From positions 605,001 through 669,000 of the forward strand of contig NZ_CANMBJ010000006.1 in the NCBI RefSeq assembly GCF_947496075.1: a DNA stretch of 64,000 nucleotides, in the 5' to 3' direction. How positions within the stretch are numbered: the first letter of the stretch is position 1; each line of letters begins with the position of its first letter. The notes under the pieces were generated by a model, which made no database searches, was not told the DNA's origin, and saw nothing but the letters and a program-made list of their open reading frames with translations. The position numbers were made by a program, and so were the translations under genes. Shown piece by piece: positions 7,860-17,075 of this stretch. This DNA comes from an uncultured Tateyamaria sp. GTDB taxonomy: Bacteria > Pseudomonadota > Alphaproteobacteria > Rhodobacterales > Rhodobacteraceae.

Positions 7860-10800
7860 ATGACTGACGCCCCCCGATTCATCCACCTGCGCACCCATTC
7901 CGAATACTCCCTGCTTGAAGGGGCCATGCGCCTGAAAAAGCTGCCCGGACTGGTGCGTGACGCGGGTATGCCTGCCATCGCACTGACCGACACGAACAAC
8001 ATGTTCGCGGCGCTCGAATTCTCGGTGGGCATGGCTGGGGCAGGGGTGCAACCGATCATCGGCTGCCAGGTCGATCTGCAATACATGACCCCGCGCCCCG
8101 GCGAACGTCCGCGTGACCCCGCACCGCTGGTGCTGCTGGCCCAGACCGAGGCGGGCTACGAACACCTGATGAAGCTGAACTCGTGTCTCTATCTGCGCGA
8201 CGGCTCAGAACTGCCCCATGTCACGGTCGATGAACTGGCGCGCCATGCTGATGATGTGATTTGTTTGACCGGGGGGCCGGATGGTCCCGTCGGGATGCTG
8301 CTGCAAACCGGACAGACGCCCGCCGCGCAGGCGCTGATGGACCGGCTCAAAGAGATCTTTGGCGACCGGCTCTATGTCGAGTTGCAGCGCCACCCGGGCG
8401 AGGGCGGACAGCCCGAAGCTGAACGCCTGACCGAACGGCCACTCATTGAAATGGCCTATGCCATGGACCTGCCGCTGGTCGCCACCAATGACGTCTATTT
8501 CCCCAAACCGGACATGTACGAAAGCCACGACGCGCTGATCTGCATTGCCGAAGGGGCCTATGTCGACCAACAGGAACCACGCCGCCGCCTGACGGCCCAA
8601 CACTATTTCAAAAGCCAGGCTGAAATGGTGACGCTCTTTGCGGACCTGCCCGAGGCCATTGAAAACACGGTTGAAATTGCGCAGCGCTGCGCCTTCATGG
8701 CCTATCGCCGTGATCCGATCCTGCCAAAGTTTGCGGATGACGAGGTGGAGGAGTTGCGCCGTCAAGCCAATGAGGGCCTGCAAGAGCGGCTCAAGGTCAT
8801 CCCGCATGCCACCAGCGAGGAAGAATACCAGAAACGCCTCGATTTCGAACTCGACATCATCGAAGGCATGGGCTTTCCCGGCTACTTCCTGATCGTGGCG
8901 GACTTCATCAAATGGGCCAAGGATCAGAACATTCCGGTTGGCCCCGGCCGTGGGTCCGGTGCGGGCAGCCTTGTGGCCTACGCGCTCACGGTCACCGACC
9001 TCGACCCCTTGCGCTACGCCCTGCTGTTCGAACGGTTCCTGAACCCCGAACGGGTCTCCATGCCGGACTTCGACATCGACTTCTGCATGGACCGGCGCGA
9101 GGAAGTGATCCGCTACGTGCAAGAGAAATACGGCCGCGACAAGGTCGGCCAGATCATCACCTTCGGTGCACTTCTGTCCAAGGCCGCCGTGCGCGACATC
9201 GGGCGCGTGCTACAGATGCCCTACGGCCAGGTGGACCGGCTGTCGAAACTGATCCCGGTCGAAGGGGTCAAACCGGTCAGCATCGAAAAGGCCCTCGCGG
9301 ATGAACCCCGACTGCGCGAAGAAGCGCGGAACGAAGAGGTGGTCGCCCGCCTTCTTGAATACGGCCAGCAGGTCGAAGGGCTGCTCAGAAACGCCTCCAC
9401 CCACGCCGCTGGCGTTGTGATCGGGGACCGGCCATTAGATGCGCTGGTGCCGCTTTACCAAGACCCGCGCTCGGACATGCCTGCAACCCAGTTCAACATG
9501 AAATGGGTGGAACAGGCGGGTCTCGTCAAATTCGACTTTCTGGGCCTGAAGACCCTGACGGTGATCCAGAACGCAGTCGAACAAATCCTTGGCTCGGGCC
9601 GCAACCTACATGTGGCCGCAGATGGGACTGAACTCTACACGCCTGCAGAGGGAATGGAGAATGACATCGGCGGCATCCCCCTCGATGACGAGCCTTCCTA
9701 CAAGCTTTATGCCGCAGGCAAGACGGTGGCCGTGTTCCAGGTGGAAAGCTCGGGCATGATCGACGCGCTCAAGCGGATGAAACCGGACTGCATCGAAGAT
9801 ATCATCGCGCTTGTGGCCCTCTATCGCCCCGGCCCGATGGAGAACATCCCGAAATTCTGCGAGGTCAAGAACGGGCTTTCCGAACGCGACACGCTGCACC
9901 CCTCCATCGATCATATCCTCGACGAAACCCAGGGCATCATTGTCTACCAGGAACAGGTGATGCAGATCGCGCAGGAAATGGCGGGCTACAGCCTTGGCGG
10001 CGCCGACCTGCTGCGCCGCGCGATGGGTAAGAAGATTCAGGAAGCGATGGACGCCGAACGCCCGAAATTCCTGGCGGGCTCGAAAGAAAACGGCGTGGAC
10101 AAGGACAAGGCGATGGAGGTCTGGAACCTCCTCGACAAGTTCGCCAACTACGGCTTCAACAAATCCCATGCGGCAGCGTATGCCGTGGTCAGCTACCAGA
10201 CGGCGTGGCTCAAGGCCAACCACCCGGTCGAGTTCATGGCCGGGGTGATGAACTGCGATATCCACCTGACGGACAAGCTGGCGGTCTACTTCGAAGAGGT
10301 GCGCAAAGGGCTCGACCTGCCTTGGGTGCCTCCTTGCGTGAACCGCTCCGATGCCACGTTCAAGGTGGTGGATGGCGCACTGGTCTACGCTTTGGGTGCG
10401 CTGAAAAACGTGGGTGTTGAGGCCATGCGGCTGGTGCAGGAGGCGAGAAAAGACAAACCCTTCGTCAACCTCTTCGACTTCGCCCGCCGCGTGGACCTGA
10501 AACGGGTCGGCAAGCGCCCCCTCGAAATGCTGGCGCGGGCCGGGGCCTTCGACCAGCTTGACCCCAACCGCCGCCGTGTCTTCGATGCGCTTGATGCACT
10601 CAGTGCCTATTCCTCAGCCATCCATGACCAGAAGAACTCGAACCAGGTCTCGCTTTTCGGAGAAGCAGGCGATGACCTGCCCGAACCCCGGCTGATGCCG
10701 GTGGACGACTGGCTGCCCTCGGAACGGCTGGGTGAAGAACACAAAGCAGTCGGCTTCTACCTCTCCGGCCACCCGCTGGACGACTACATGGGGCCACTCA

Positions 10801-11360
10801 AACGCAAGGGCATCCTCACACTGGACGAAGTGACGGCCAAGGCCGAAAGCCAGCCGCTGGTCGCCAAGCTGGCCGGCGTTGTATCGGGCCTGCAAATCCG
10901 CAAATCCGCCCGCGGCAACCGCTTTGCCTTCTGCCAGATGTCCGACACGACGGGTGCGTTCGAGGTCACGCTGTTCTCCGAAAGTCTGGAGAAAGCACAG
11001 GACCACCTCGAAACAGGGGCAAAGGTGATCGTCACGGTCGAGGCGACCATGGAATCCGACCAACTCAAACTGTTGGGCCGATCGGTTGCCGCGATTGACA
11101 CCGTCGTTGCCGATGTGGGCGGCATGGGGCTGCGCATCTTTGTCGAAGCGCCAAATGCTCTCGCGTCGGTCGCAACCGTGCTCGAAGGCGCGGTGACAGC
11201 GGCCAAGGGGGCAGGGCGCGGGCCCATCACCGTGTGCCTCATGGACGACAGCCTGCCGGGTGAGGTCGAGATGGACCTGGGCACGGAATTCCCGGTCACG
11301 CCGCAGATCAAGGGAGCGATCAAGTCCCTTTCAGGCGTGCTCGACGTGCAGGAGATGTAA
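7860..11360 (+). CDS. dnaE: DNA polymerase III subunit alpha
   Basis: A 1166-residue replicative polymerase, normal length for DnaE1. The N-terminal PHP domain opens FIHLRTHSEYSLLEGAM. The polymerase core carries MPDFDIDFCMDRREEVI with two catalytic aspartates near residues 405 and 407. A helix-hairpin-helix region (KFANYGFNKSHAAAYA) and an OB-fold (VVSGLQIRKSARGNRFAF) follow. I used the ATG at 7860 (MTDAPRFIHL); 14 further in-frame codons upstream are not family-like. It stands alone, divergent from the ArsR-type operon and followed by a lipoprotein gene. No intein or insertion is seen. Confidence 0.97.
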   Translation: MTDAPRFIHLRTHSEYSLLEGAMRLKKLPGLVRDAGMPAIALTDTNNMFAALEFSVGMAGAGVQPIIGCQVDLQYMTPRPGERPRDPAPLVLLAQTEAGYEHLMKLNSCLYLRDGSELPHVTVDELARHADDVICLTGGPDGPVGMLLQTGQTPAAQALMDRLKEIFGDRLYVELQRHPGEGGQPEAERLTERPLIEMAYAMDLPLVATNDVYFPKPDMYESHDALICIAEGAYVDQQEPRRRLTAQHYFKSQAEMVTLFADLPEAIENTVEIAQRCAFMAYRRDPILPKFADDEVEELRRQANEGLQERLKVIPHATSEEEYQKRLDFELDIIEGMGFPGYFLIVADFIKWAKDQNIPVGPGRGSGAGSLVAYALTVTDLDPLRYALLFERFLNPERVSMPDFDIDFCMDRREEVIRYVQEKYGRDKVGQIITFGALLSKAAVRDIGRVLQMPYGQVDRLSKLIPVEGVKPVSIEKALADEPRLREEARNEEVVARLLEYGQQVEGLLRNASTHAAGVVIGDRPLDALVPLYQDPRSDMPATQFNMKWVEQAGLVKFDFLGLKTLTVIQNAVEQILGSGRNLHVAADGTELYTPAEGMENDIGGIPLDDEPSYKLYAAGKTVAVFQVESSGMIDALKRMKPDCIEDIIALVALYRPGPMENIPKFCEVKNGLSERDTLHPSIDHILDETQGIIVYQEQVMQIAQEMAGYSLGGADLLRRAMGKKIQEAMDAERPKFLAGSKENGVDKDKAMEVWNLLDKFANYGFNKSHAAAYAVVSYQTAWLKANHPVEFMAGVMNCDIHLTDKLAVYFEEVRKGLDLPWVPPCVNRSDATFKVVDGALVYALGALKNVGVEAMRLVQEARKDKPFVNLFDFARRVDLKRVGKRPLEMLARAGAFDQLDPNRRRVFDALDALSAYSSAIHDQKNSNQVSLFGEAGDDLPEPRLMPVDDWLPSERLGEEHKAVGFYLSGHPLDDYMGPLKRKGILTLDEVTAKAESQPLVAKLAGVVSGLQIRKSARGNRFAFCQMSDTTGAFEVTLFSESLEKAQDHLETGAKVIVTVEATMESDQLKLLGRSVAAIDTVVADVGGMGLRIFVEAPNALASVATVLEGAVTAAKGAGRGPITVCLMDDSLPGEVEMDLGTEFPVTPQIKGAIKSLSGVLDVQEM

Positions 11361-11452
11361 GCGGCGCTCCGCCCGCCTGACTGGACCTGACGCCCTCTTG
11401 CCGCTAATGACATCGCCGGGACGTTCAAAATCTGTGGGAGGAGCCGCGCGTG

Positions 11453-12475
11453 ATGCGATCTGCGATGGCATGTGTGATGCTGCTTGCGCTTGCCGCCTGT
11501 GGCGATCCCTTGCGCGGAATCGAACGCGTGTCCGAAGGGGCGACGCTGCCCGCAGAACCCGGCAACAACGCACTCCCATCCGAGGAAGAACTGGCGCGCG
11601 AGGGCAGCATTCTGGGCGATTTTCTGGACGGTACGGAAACGGATGTGGCCGAAGGTGCAGCACAATCTGCACGTCCACTGCCAACCGCCGACGTTTCCGA
11701 AACCGGACCAGTCGCCGCTGCACAGGCACAGACTGCGCCGCAGGAACAGGCCACACAAACGCCCCGGACGTCCGGCGGTCTTTTGGGTTGGCTTCGCGGT
11801 GCGGCGCAGAACGACACGCAAGCCCAGGCAGACGTCGTGCCAGTGGCTGCTGCTCCACAAGACCCGGAAACGATCCTTGCCAAGGCCGAAGACGCCCCGG
11901 CTGCGCAGAGCCCGGACCTGGTAGAGCCGCAAAAGCGCCGTGGCCTCTTTGGTCGGCCACGCGCCTTTGCACCCGGCAGCGCGGACATCATCGATGTCGC
12001 CCCTGGCATGACCGTCCCTTTCGGCCAGATTGCCCGTGCCTGCGCCGCCAATCCCAAAAAAACTGCGACGCTGGTGGACAAGGCGGCGGGCAAGGGGCGT
12101 GGCTACGCCCTCTATGACACGGTCCCTGACAGCACCGGTCCCCGGACGTTCTACGTGACCGGCTTTTCAGACAACTGCCCCCGCCAGTTCACGGCAGCGT
12201 TGGCCCTGTTCGGCGAGCCCGCGTTTCACGAACAGTTGCGCTACGGTCTGCCGGCCGACGAATACCCCTACTCCACGACGGACAAAGCGTACGAGACGCT
12301 GAAACGTCGCATCTGCAATGTGGGCCGCACCAAACCATGCGGCACGCGCATCGACCGGCTGTCGCGCAACACGACCTTCATCAGCGCCTACGAAAACTTC
12401 ACCGACAACGCGCGCTGGGCGGACATGCTGCTGCATGACGGTGCTGTTCTGGCAACGGCGCTCAAGACACCCTGA
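11453..12475 (+). CDS. Conserved lipoprotein of unknown function
   Basis: The 340-residue product begins MRSAMACVMLLALAACGDP, a signal peptide with lipobox LAAC and the lipidated cysteine at residue 16. Glycine at +2 suggests outer-membrane sorting. A long Ala/Gln/Glu/Pro-rich, low-complexity linker (about residues 30-175) precedes a compact C-terminal domain with four cysteines (IARACAANP, FSDNCPRQF, RRICNVGRTKPCG). I do not recognise a named family; the shape, a lipid anchor plus a long flexible linker and an ordered domain, suggests a periplasm-facing protein that spans from the membrane. A strong GGGAGGAG ribosome site 10 bases upstream supports the ATG at 11453 over a GTG at 11450. Confidence 0.8.
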   Translation: MRSAMACVMLLALAACGDPLRGIERVSEGATLPAEPGNNALPSEEELAREGSILGDFLDGTETDVAEGAAQSARPLPTADVSETGPVAAAQAQTAPQEQATQTPRTSGGLLGWLRGAAQNDTQAQADVVPVAAAPQDPETILAKAEDAPAAQSPDLVEPQKRRGLFGRPRAFAPGSADIIDVAPGMTVPFGQIARACAANPKKTATLVDKAAGKGRGYALYDTVPDSTGPRTFYVTGFSDNCPRQFTAALALFGEPAFHEQLRYGLPADEYPYSTTDKAYETLKRRICNVGRTKPCGTRIDRLSRNTTFISAYENFTDNARWADMLLHDGAVLATALKTP

Positions 12476-12495
12476 ACACGGCGCTGCTGGCCACT

Positions 12496-12735
12496 CGACC
12501 CTTCGGGGAGGATTTTTTGAAACAGGGAAGTGCTGGACGGTCCTGCACTATAACGACGGAGGCAAGAGGTCATCCGGTCGGAGTCCAGCCCTTGATCACA
12601 ATGGACCAAGGGCCTTCCCCGTTTACACCGGTTCGCATCCCTGCTCCCGGTGCTCCGTGAGCAAAGTGCATTAACCTTAATATCGGGTGAACGGGTCCGG
12701 CTTCCCTGTTTCAAAAAATCCTCCCCCAAGGGTCG
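12496..12735. repeat. 240-bp element bounded by 35-bp inverted repeats
   Basis: Segments 12496-12530 and 12701-12735 are reverse complements at 34 of 35 positions, each containing GATTTTTTGAAACAGGGAA, with the ACCCTT-GGGGAGG block on the outer side. The 170 bases between them have no convincing gene. The unit fills most of the 281-base gap between the lipoprotein gene and slyX (both genes end into it). It looks either like a miniature inverted-repeat element or a pair of oppositely facing copies of a dispersed intergenic repeat. The left arm contains CCC-TTCG-GGG followed by a T run, so it may also work as a terminator for the lipoprotein gene. A third, diverged copy is at 643-681. Confidence 0.75.
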
Positions 12736-12756
12736 CTTTCGGCCGGGCCGATCGGG

Positions 12757-12951
12757 TCAATAATGCGGCGGCCGTTCGTCGCCAAGGATCACACCGCCAC
12801 CGCCATCCGCTTCGCGCTGCGCTTCCCGCTCCATTAGCATCTGCACGCGACGGGTCAGCAGGGCAATCTCCGTCTCCTGCCGCGCCGTGACTTCCGACAA
12901 CTCATCCACCGTGCGCTGCAAATGCGCGATCTGTTCTTCCAGCTTTTCCAT
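12757..12951 (-). CDS. slyX: SlyX-family protein
   Basis: A 64-residue protein, [37 protein letters not shown], with heptad-spaced hydrophobic residues across residues 2-45 forming a coiled coil, and a C-terminal end DERPPHY. Length, coiled coil and the PPHY end are diagnostic of SlyX. The biochemical role of SlyX is not established. It is convergent with the upstream lipoprotein gene and divergent from hisS, 86 bases away. Confidence 0.85.
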   Translation of the reverse strand: MEKLEEQIAHLQRTVDELSEVTARQETEIALLTRRVQMLMEREAQREADGGGGVILGDERPPHY

Positions 12952-13037
12952 CTCTCCCTCCTGCCATCTCAGGCTCCGCTTGCCCAGCCCCCATGCCTGC
13001 GGTATCCCCGCGCCCGAACGCCAGATGGAGCACCACC

Positions 13038-14513
13038 ATGGCCAAGCCCAAGAAAACTCCCCGCCCCAAGGCCCAGACGCCCAAGGGGTTTCGCGATTAT
13101 TTCGGCACCGATATCTCTGACCGGGCCGAGATGCTGCAGGCGATTGCCGGGGTGTATCATCGGTATGGCTTTGATGCGCTCGAATCCAGTGCCGTGGAAA
13201 CGGTCGAGGCGTTGGGCAAGTTCCTGCCCGACGTGGACCGCCCGAATGAAGGCGTGTTTGCCTGGCAGGAAGAAGACGGCGACTGGCTGGCCCTGCGCTA
13301 CGACATGACGGCCCCGCTGGCTCGCGTCTATGCCCAGCACCGCAACGACCTGCCGAACCCCTATCGCCGCTACACGATGGGCCCGGTCTGGCGCAATGAA
13401 AAGCCGGGGCCTGGGCGGTTTCGCCAGTTTTATCAATGCGATGCGGATACGGTGGGTACGGCTTCCATGGCCGCGGATGCCGAGATTTGCGCGATGCTCT
13501 CCGACACGCTCGAAGCGGTGGGGATCCGGCGCGGCGACTACGTGATCCGCATCAACAACCGCAAGGTGCTGAACGGCGTGATGGAAGTCGCGGGGCTTGC
13601 CGGTGACGACAAGGAGGCCGAACGCGGCATCGTCCTGCGCGCCATCGACAAGCTAGACAGGCTTGGCCCCGACGGCGTGCGTGCGCTGCTGGGCGAAGGT
13701 CGCAAGGACGACAGCGGGGACTTCACCAAAGGTGCCGGGCTGGGTGACAGCGAAGCCGACATCGTCATGGGCTTTATGGACGCCAAGCGTGACACCGGTA
13801 CGGAAACCGTTGCCCGTCTGCGCGAACTGGTCCAAGGCTCTGACATCGGTGCCCAAGGCGTCGCTGAACTCGAAGAGATCGCCGCCCTCCTGGACGCTGC
13901 AGGCTATGGCCCTGATCGCATCACCATCGACCCCTCTATCGTTCGGGGCTTGGGTTACTACACCGGTCCCGTCTACGAGGCGGAACTCACCTTCGACGTC
14001 CAGAACGAAAAGGGCCAGACGGTCCAGTTCGGCTCTGTCGCAGGCGGGGGGCGCTACGATGACCTCGTCAAACGCTTCACTGGGCAGGAAGTCCCAGCCA
14101 CCGGCGTCTCCATCGGTGTCGACCGACTGTTGGCCGCACTGCGCGCCACCAACCGCATCGGCACCACGGAACAAGGGCCCGTCGTCGTCACCGTGATGGA
14201 CCGCGCCCGCATGGCCGACTACCAGGCCATGGTCGCCGAGCTGCGCAACGCAGGCATCCGGGCCGAGGTCTATCTGGGCAACCCGAAAAACTTCGGCAAC
14301 CAGCTCAAATACGCGGACAAGCGCAACTCCCCCATCGCCATCATCGAAGGCGGGGACGAGAAAGTGCGCGGCGTGGTCCAGATCAAGGACCTCTATCTGG
14401 GCGCCAAGATTGCCGAGACGGCCACGCACGAAGAATGGGCCGGAAACCCCAGCCAGTTCGAAGTGCCGCGCGACCAGATGCTCGCCAAGGTGCAGGAGAT
14501 CCTGAACCAATGA
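13038..14513 (+). CDS. hisS: Histidine--tRNA ligase
   Basis: A 491-residue class II aminoacyl-tRNA synthetase. The N-terminus has [16 protein letters not shown], motif 2 is seen around [15 protein letters not shown], the histidine-specific segment is [16 protein letters not shown], and GGGRYDDL and [11 protein letters not shown] lie in the motif 3 region; an anticodon-binding domain ends the protein. The start ATG at 13038 has GGAG upstream and begins [17 protein letters not shown]. It overlaps hisZ by 4 bases (ATGA), placing tRNA charging and the first step of histidine synthesis in one transcript. Confidence 0.96.
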   Translation: MAKPKKTPRPKAQTPKGFRDYFGTDISDRAEMLQAIAGVYHRYGFDALESSAVETVEALGKFLPDVDRPNEGVFAWQEEDGDWLALRYDMTAPLARVYAQHRNDLPNPYRRYTMGPVWRNEKPGPGRFRQFYQCDADTVGTASMAADAEICAMLSDTLEAVGIRRGDYVIRINNRKVLNGVMEVAGLAGDDKEAERGIVLRAIDKLDRLGPDGVRALLGEGRKDDSGDFTKGAGLGDSEADIVMGFMDAKRDTGTETVARLRELVQGSDIGAQGVAELEEIAALLDAAGYGPDRITIDPSIVRGLGYYTGPVYEAELTFDVQNEKGQTVQFGSVAGGGRYDDLVKRFTGQEVPATGVSIGVDRLLAALRATNRIGTTEQGPVVVTVMDRARMADYQAMVAELRNAGIRAEVYLGNPKNFGNQLKYADKRNSPIAIIEGGDEKVRGVVQIKDLYLGAKIAETATHEEWAGNPSQFEVPRDQMLAKVQEILNQ

Positions 14514-15580
14514 CGCAAGCACGCCAGCGGGCCCATGCCCTGCGCGACAGCTTTGTCGCGGCGGGGGCACAGGCCGTGGAACCGCCCATCTTGCAATCCG
14601 CCGACCTGCTGCTGGACCTCTATGGCGAGGATATCCGCGCGCGCGCCTATGTGACCTCTGACGCCTTGCGTGGGGAACAGATGCTGCGCCCGGATTTCAC
14701 TGTGCCGGTGGTCCAGATGCACATGTCAAACGGCGCCGAACCCGCACGCTACACCTATGCGGGCGAGGTGTTTCGCAGGCAGGAGGAAGACCCGGACCGG
14801 GCCAATGAATTCCTGCAAGTGGGCTACGAGGTCTTTGACCGCACCGATCCGGCAGCCGCAGATGCCGAGGTGTTCGCCCTGATCGCCGACGCGATCAGCA
14901 CCTTGTCCTTGCGGGCGGCCACGGGCGACATCGGCGTGCTCATGGCGGCCGTGGATGGGCTGGACACATCTGAGCGGCGCAAGGCGGCCTTGCGCCGTCA
15001 CATCTGGCGTCCGCGCCGGTTCCGCGCGCTGCTCGACCGGTTTTCGGGACGCAGTGATGTGCCAGAAACGCGCGCGGCCCTGCTGGCCGGAGAGGCGCAG
15101 ACAGACGCACCGCTGACTGGTCTGCGCAGCCAGGCCGAAATCGATGCGCGCATCGCGGCCCTGCACGCGGATGCGGCAGAGCCACACCTGTCCGGCGCGC
15201 AGATGGACAGCCTCGACGCGCTCCTGAACGTGCGCGAAACGCTTCCCTTCGCTCTGGCGCAGATGCACACGTTGTGCGTCGACTTGCCTGCCATCCGCCC
15301 CGCCGTCAAACGCGTCGACGCACGGGCCGAGGCGCTCAGCGCGCGGGGTGTGGACGTGGACAACCTGGAATTCGAGGCCAGCTTCGGGCGCACCTCCATG
15401 GAATATTACGACGGCTTCGTGTTCGGCTTCTACGCCGAACAGCGCCCTGATCTGCCGCCCATCGCCTCGGGCGGGCGCTATGACGCGCTGACCCGCCGCC
15501 TTGGCTCAGGTCAGGAAATCCCGGCAGTGGGGGCCGTCATCCGTCCGGGTCTGCTGGTCGAATTGGAGGCAACGCCATGA
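14510..15580 (+). CDS. hisZ: ATP phosphoribosyltransferase regulatory subunit
   Basis: A 356-residue HisS-like protein without aminoacylation function. The class II synthetase fold is visible ([47 protein letters not shown], and [15 protein letters not shown]), but the C-terminal anticodon-binding domain is missing. HisZ forms a hetero-octamer with short HisG and gives it feedback sensitivity to histidine. It overlaps both neighbours by ATGA junctions, starting inside the hisS stop and ending inside the hisG start. The pairing with a short HisG confirms the call. Confidence 0.95.
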   Translation: MTQARQRAHALRDSFVAAGAQAVEPPILQSADLLLDLYGEDIRARAYVTSDALRGEQMLRPDFTVPVVQMHMSNGAEPARYTYAGEVFRRQEEDPDRANEFLQVGYEVFDRTDPAAADAEVFALIADAISTLSLRAATGDIGVLMAAVDGLDTSERRKAALRRHIWRPRRFRALLDRFSGRSDVPETRAALLAGEAQTDAPLTGLRSQAEIDARIAALHADAAEPHLSGAQMDSLDALLNVRETLPFALAQMHTLCVDLPAIRPAVKRVDARAEALSARGVDVDNLEFEASFGRTSMEYYDGFVFGFYAEQRPDLPPIASGGRYDALTRRLGSGQEIPAVGAVIRPGLLVELEATP

Positions 15581-16269
15581 TCAAGCTTGGTGTGCCGTCC
15601 AAGGGTCGGCTGATGGAAAAAACGTTCCAGTGGTTTGAAAAGCGTGGCATCACGCTCAGCCGGACAGGATCGGACCGGGAATATGCAGGGGCCGTTGACG
15701 GGATCGACGGTGTGTCGCTTGTGCTGCTGTCAGCCGGTGAAACGCCGCGTGAGCTTGCAGCAGGGCGCATCCACCTTGGCGTGACGGGCACCGACCTGAT
15801 CCACGAAAAGCTGCCGCTGTGGGAACAGCAGGTCGAACCGATGGCCGAAATGGGTTTTGGCCACGCCGACCTTGTGTTGGCCGTGCCGCAGGGCTGGATC
15901 GACGTTGATCTGACCGACGACCTTGATGCGGCTGCCGCGGCCTTCCGAGGGACGCATGGCTTCCGCCTGCGCATCGCGACGAAGTATCACCGGCTGGTGC
16001 GGGATTTCCTGCGCGAGGCGGGCGTGGCCGACTATGCCCTCGTGGACAGCCAGGGCGCGACCGAAGGCACTGTGGCGAATGAAACGGCAGAGGCAATTGC
16101 CGACATCACCTCATCCGGCGAAACGCTGCGCGCCAACCACCTCAAGATCCTCAGCGACGGTCTGATCCTCGCCAGTCAGGCGACGCTGTGGCGGTCGCGC
16201 GTGGCTGAGGTCACGGATGCGGATCGCGCGGTGCTGGCGACGCTGCTGGACAGGTTGGGGGCCGACTAG
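15577..16269 (+). CDS. hisG: ATP phosphoribosyltransferase catalytic subunit, short form
   Basis: A 230-residue short-form HisG that joins ATP and PRPP in the first committed step of histidine synthesis. Typical segments are [32 protein letters not shown] and LRIATKYHRLVRDFL followed by SQGATEGTVANETAEAIADITSSGETL, the PRPP-binding region. The roughly 80-residue regulatory domain of long-form HisG is absent, as expected when HisZ is present. It is the last gene of hisS-hisZ-hisG. Only 40 bases downstream begins a palindromic, repeat-rich gap (16309-16376). Confidence 0.96.
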   Translation: MIKLGVPSKGRLMEKTFQWFEKRGITLSRTGSDREYAGAVDGIDGVSLVLLSAGETPRELAAGRIHLGVTGTDLIHEKLPLWEQQVEPMAEMGFGHADLVLAVPQGWIDVDLTDDLDAAAAAFRGTHGFRLRIATKYHRLVRDFLREAGVADYALVDSQGATEGTVANETAEAIADITSSGETLRANHLKILSDGLILASQATLWRSRVAEVTDADRAVLATLLDRLGAD

Positions 16270-16308
16270 GCGCCAATTCTTTCCAAACAGTGAATGCGCC
16301 CGCGCAAA

Positions 16309-16376
16309 CGTTAACAGGTGGAGAGTGTTAACGGTGTCTGAACGGGTGCGCTGACGGTAAAATGCGCAATTTGCGC
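16309..16376. other. Palindromes downstream of hisG in the hisG/DUF1489 gap
   Basis: CGTTAACA (16309-16316) and TGTTAACG (16326-16333) are perfect 8-bp inverted arms with a 9-base spacer. A second palindrome, GCGCAA-T-TTGCGC, occupies 16364-16376. The rest of the 248-base gap (to 16517) repeats short motifs such as GCGCAATTTG, GTGCAGTTTG and GCGCAGTTTC. Neither hairpin has a following T tract, so termination is not obvious. Two genes converge here, so a bidirectional signal or a protein-binding site are both possible. Confidence 0.45.
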
Positions 16377-16517
16377 GTCGAAATGTGCAGTTTGCCTGAA
16401 ATGCGCCGAAATCCGCGGTTTTGGAGCGGGGCAAAGATCGCGGTTTATGCGGTAAAACGCGCAGTTTCGGAAAATCCGGCCCAAAAACCGCACCGAACGG
16501 TCGATTAACCTCTGAGC

Positions 16518-16949
16518 CTAAAGCACCCCGATCTCGGCTAGCGCGCGGTTCAGTTCGACCGGCAGCGGCTCCTCCCGCTCGCGGCCTTTCGGCAGGTCCG
16601 GCGGGGCATCTTCGGGCTTCAGATAACGCCACCCCTGGAAGGGGCGTTTCAACGCTGATTGCACCCGCACCAGCTCCGGATCCGACACGATGGCACAGCG
16701 GCGGATGCCGTCGCTGCCAATCACTTCGTCCAGCCTGATGATGCGCTGACGACAGGTCAAAACGCCTTTGACCACCCAAAAGATCGACCCACCGTTCAGG
16801 ATTTCGGCCTGCCGCTTGGGCCACATGCGGGTCACGTGCCGCGGGTAGCCATCGGCGGTCTGCGCGCGCTTGGTCTGTTGCCACGCCGCCAGACTTTCAT
16901 AGCATTCGCTGCCCACAGAAAGTTTGATCAGGTTGATGTACTTATCCAC
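16518..16949 (-). CDS. DUF1489-family protein
   Basis: A 143-residue protein beginning (GTG) MDKYINLIKLSVGSECYESLAAWQ and containing YPRHVTRMWPKRQAEILNGGSIFWVVKGV, a highly conserved alphaproteobacterial DUF1489 pattern. The C-terminus has a charged KPEDAPPDL-KGREREEPLP segment. The function is unknown. The frame stays open far upstream through the antisense of nrdJ, but a GGGG ribosome site 10 bases before the GTG at 16949 and the family N-terminus support this start. It is divergent from nrdJ, sharing a 126-base promoter region. Confidence 0.85.
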   Translation of the reverse strand: MDKYINLIKLSVGSECYESLAAWQQTKRAQTADGYPRHVTRMWPKRQAEILNGGSIFWVVKGVLTCRQRIIRLDEVIGSDGIRRCAIVSDPELVRVQSALKRPFQGWRYLKPEDAPPDLPKGREREEPLPVELNRALAEIGVL

Positions 16950-16966
16950 AGAGTCGTCCCCAAGCC

Positions 16967-16982
16967 ACACTCTATATTGTAG
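16967..16982. promoter_or_regulatory. NrdR-box-like site upstream of nrdJ
   Basis: The 16-mer ACACTCTATATTGTAG matches the NrdR-box consensus acaCwAtATaTwGtgt at 13 of 16 positions by eye, and 9 of 10 in the core. It lies 94 bases before the nrdJ ATG. NrdR is the usual repressor of ribonucleotide reductase genes and normally binds two boxes about three helical turns apart. I could not find a clear second box at that distance, so this is a candidate only. Confidence 0.4.
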
Positions 16983-17075
16983 CGTGTATCCACGCTTCTG
17001 CAATCTGTTGGGGTGTGCTACGTTGGTGATCTTCTGCCGACCGATAGATTCGACTGCCACCATGGGGATGCTCTG

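Noticed and set aside
12388-12729. A 113-codon minus-strand frame across the inverted-repeat unit
   Set aside because: It overlaps the end of the lipoprotein gene and most of the repeat unit, has no ribosome site or domain, and changes composition at the repeats.
16983-17075. A cobalamin riboswitch before the B12-dependent nrdJ
   Set aside because: The gap is about 126 bases in all and lacks the B12-box; a riboswitch of that class would need roughly 200 bases.
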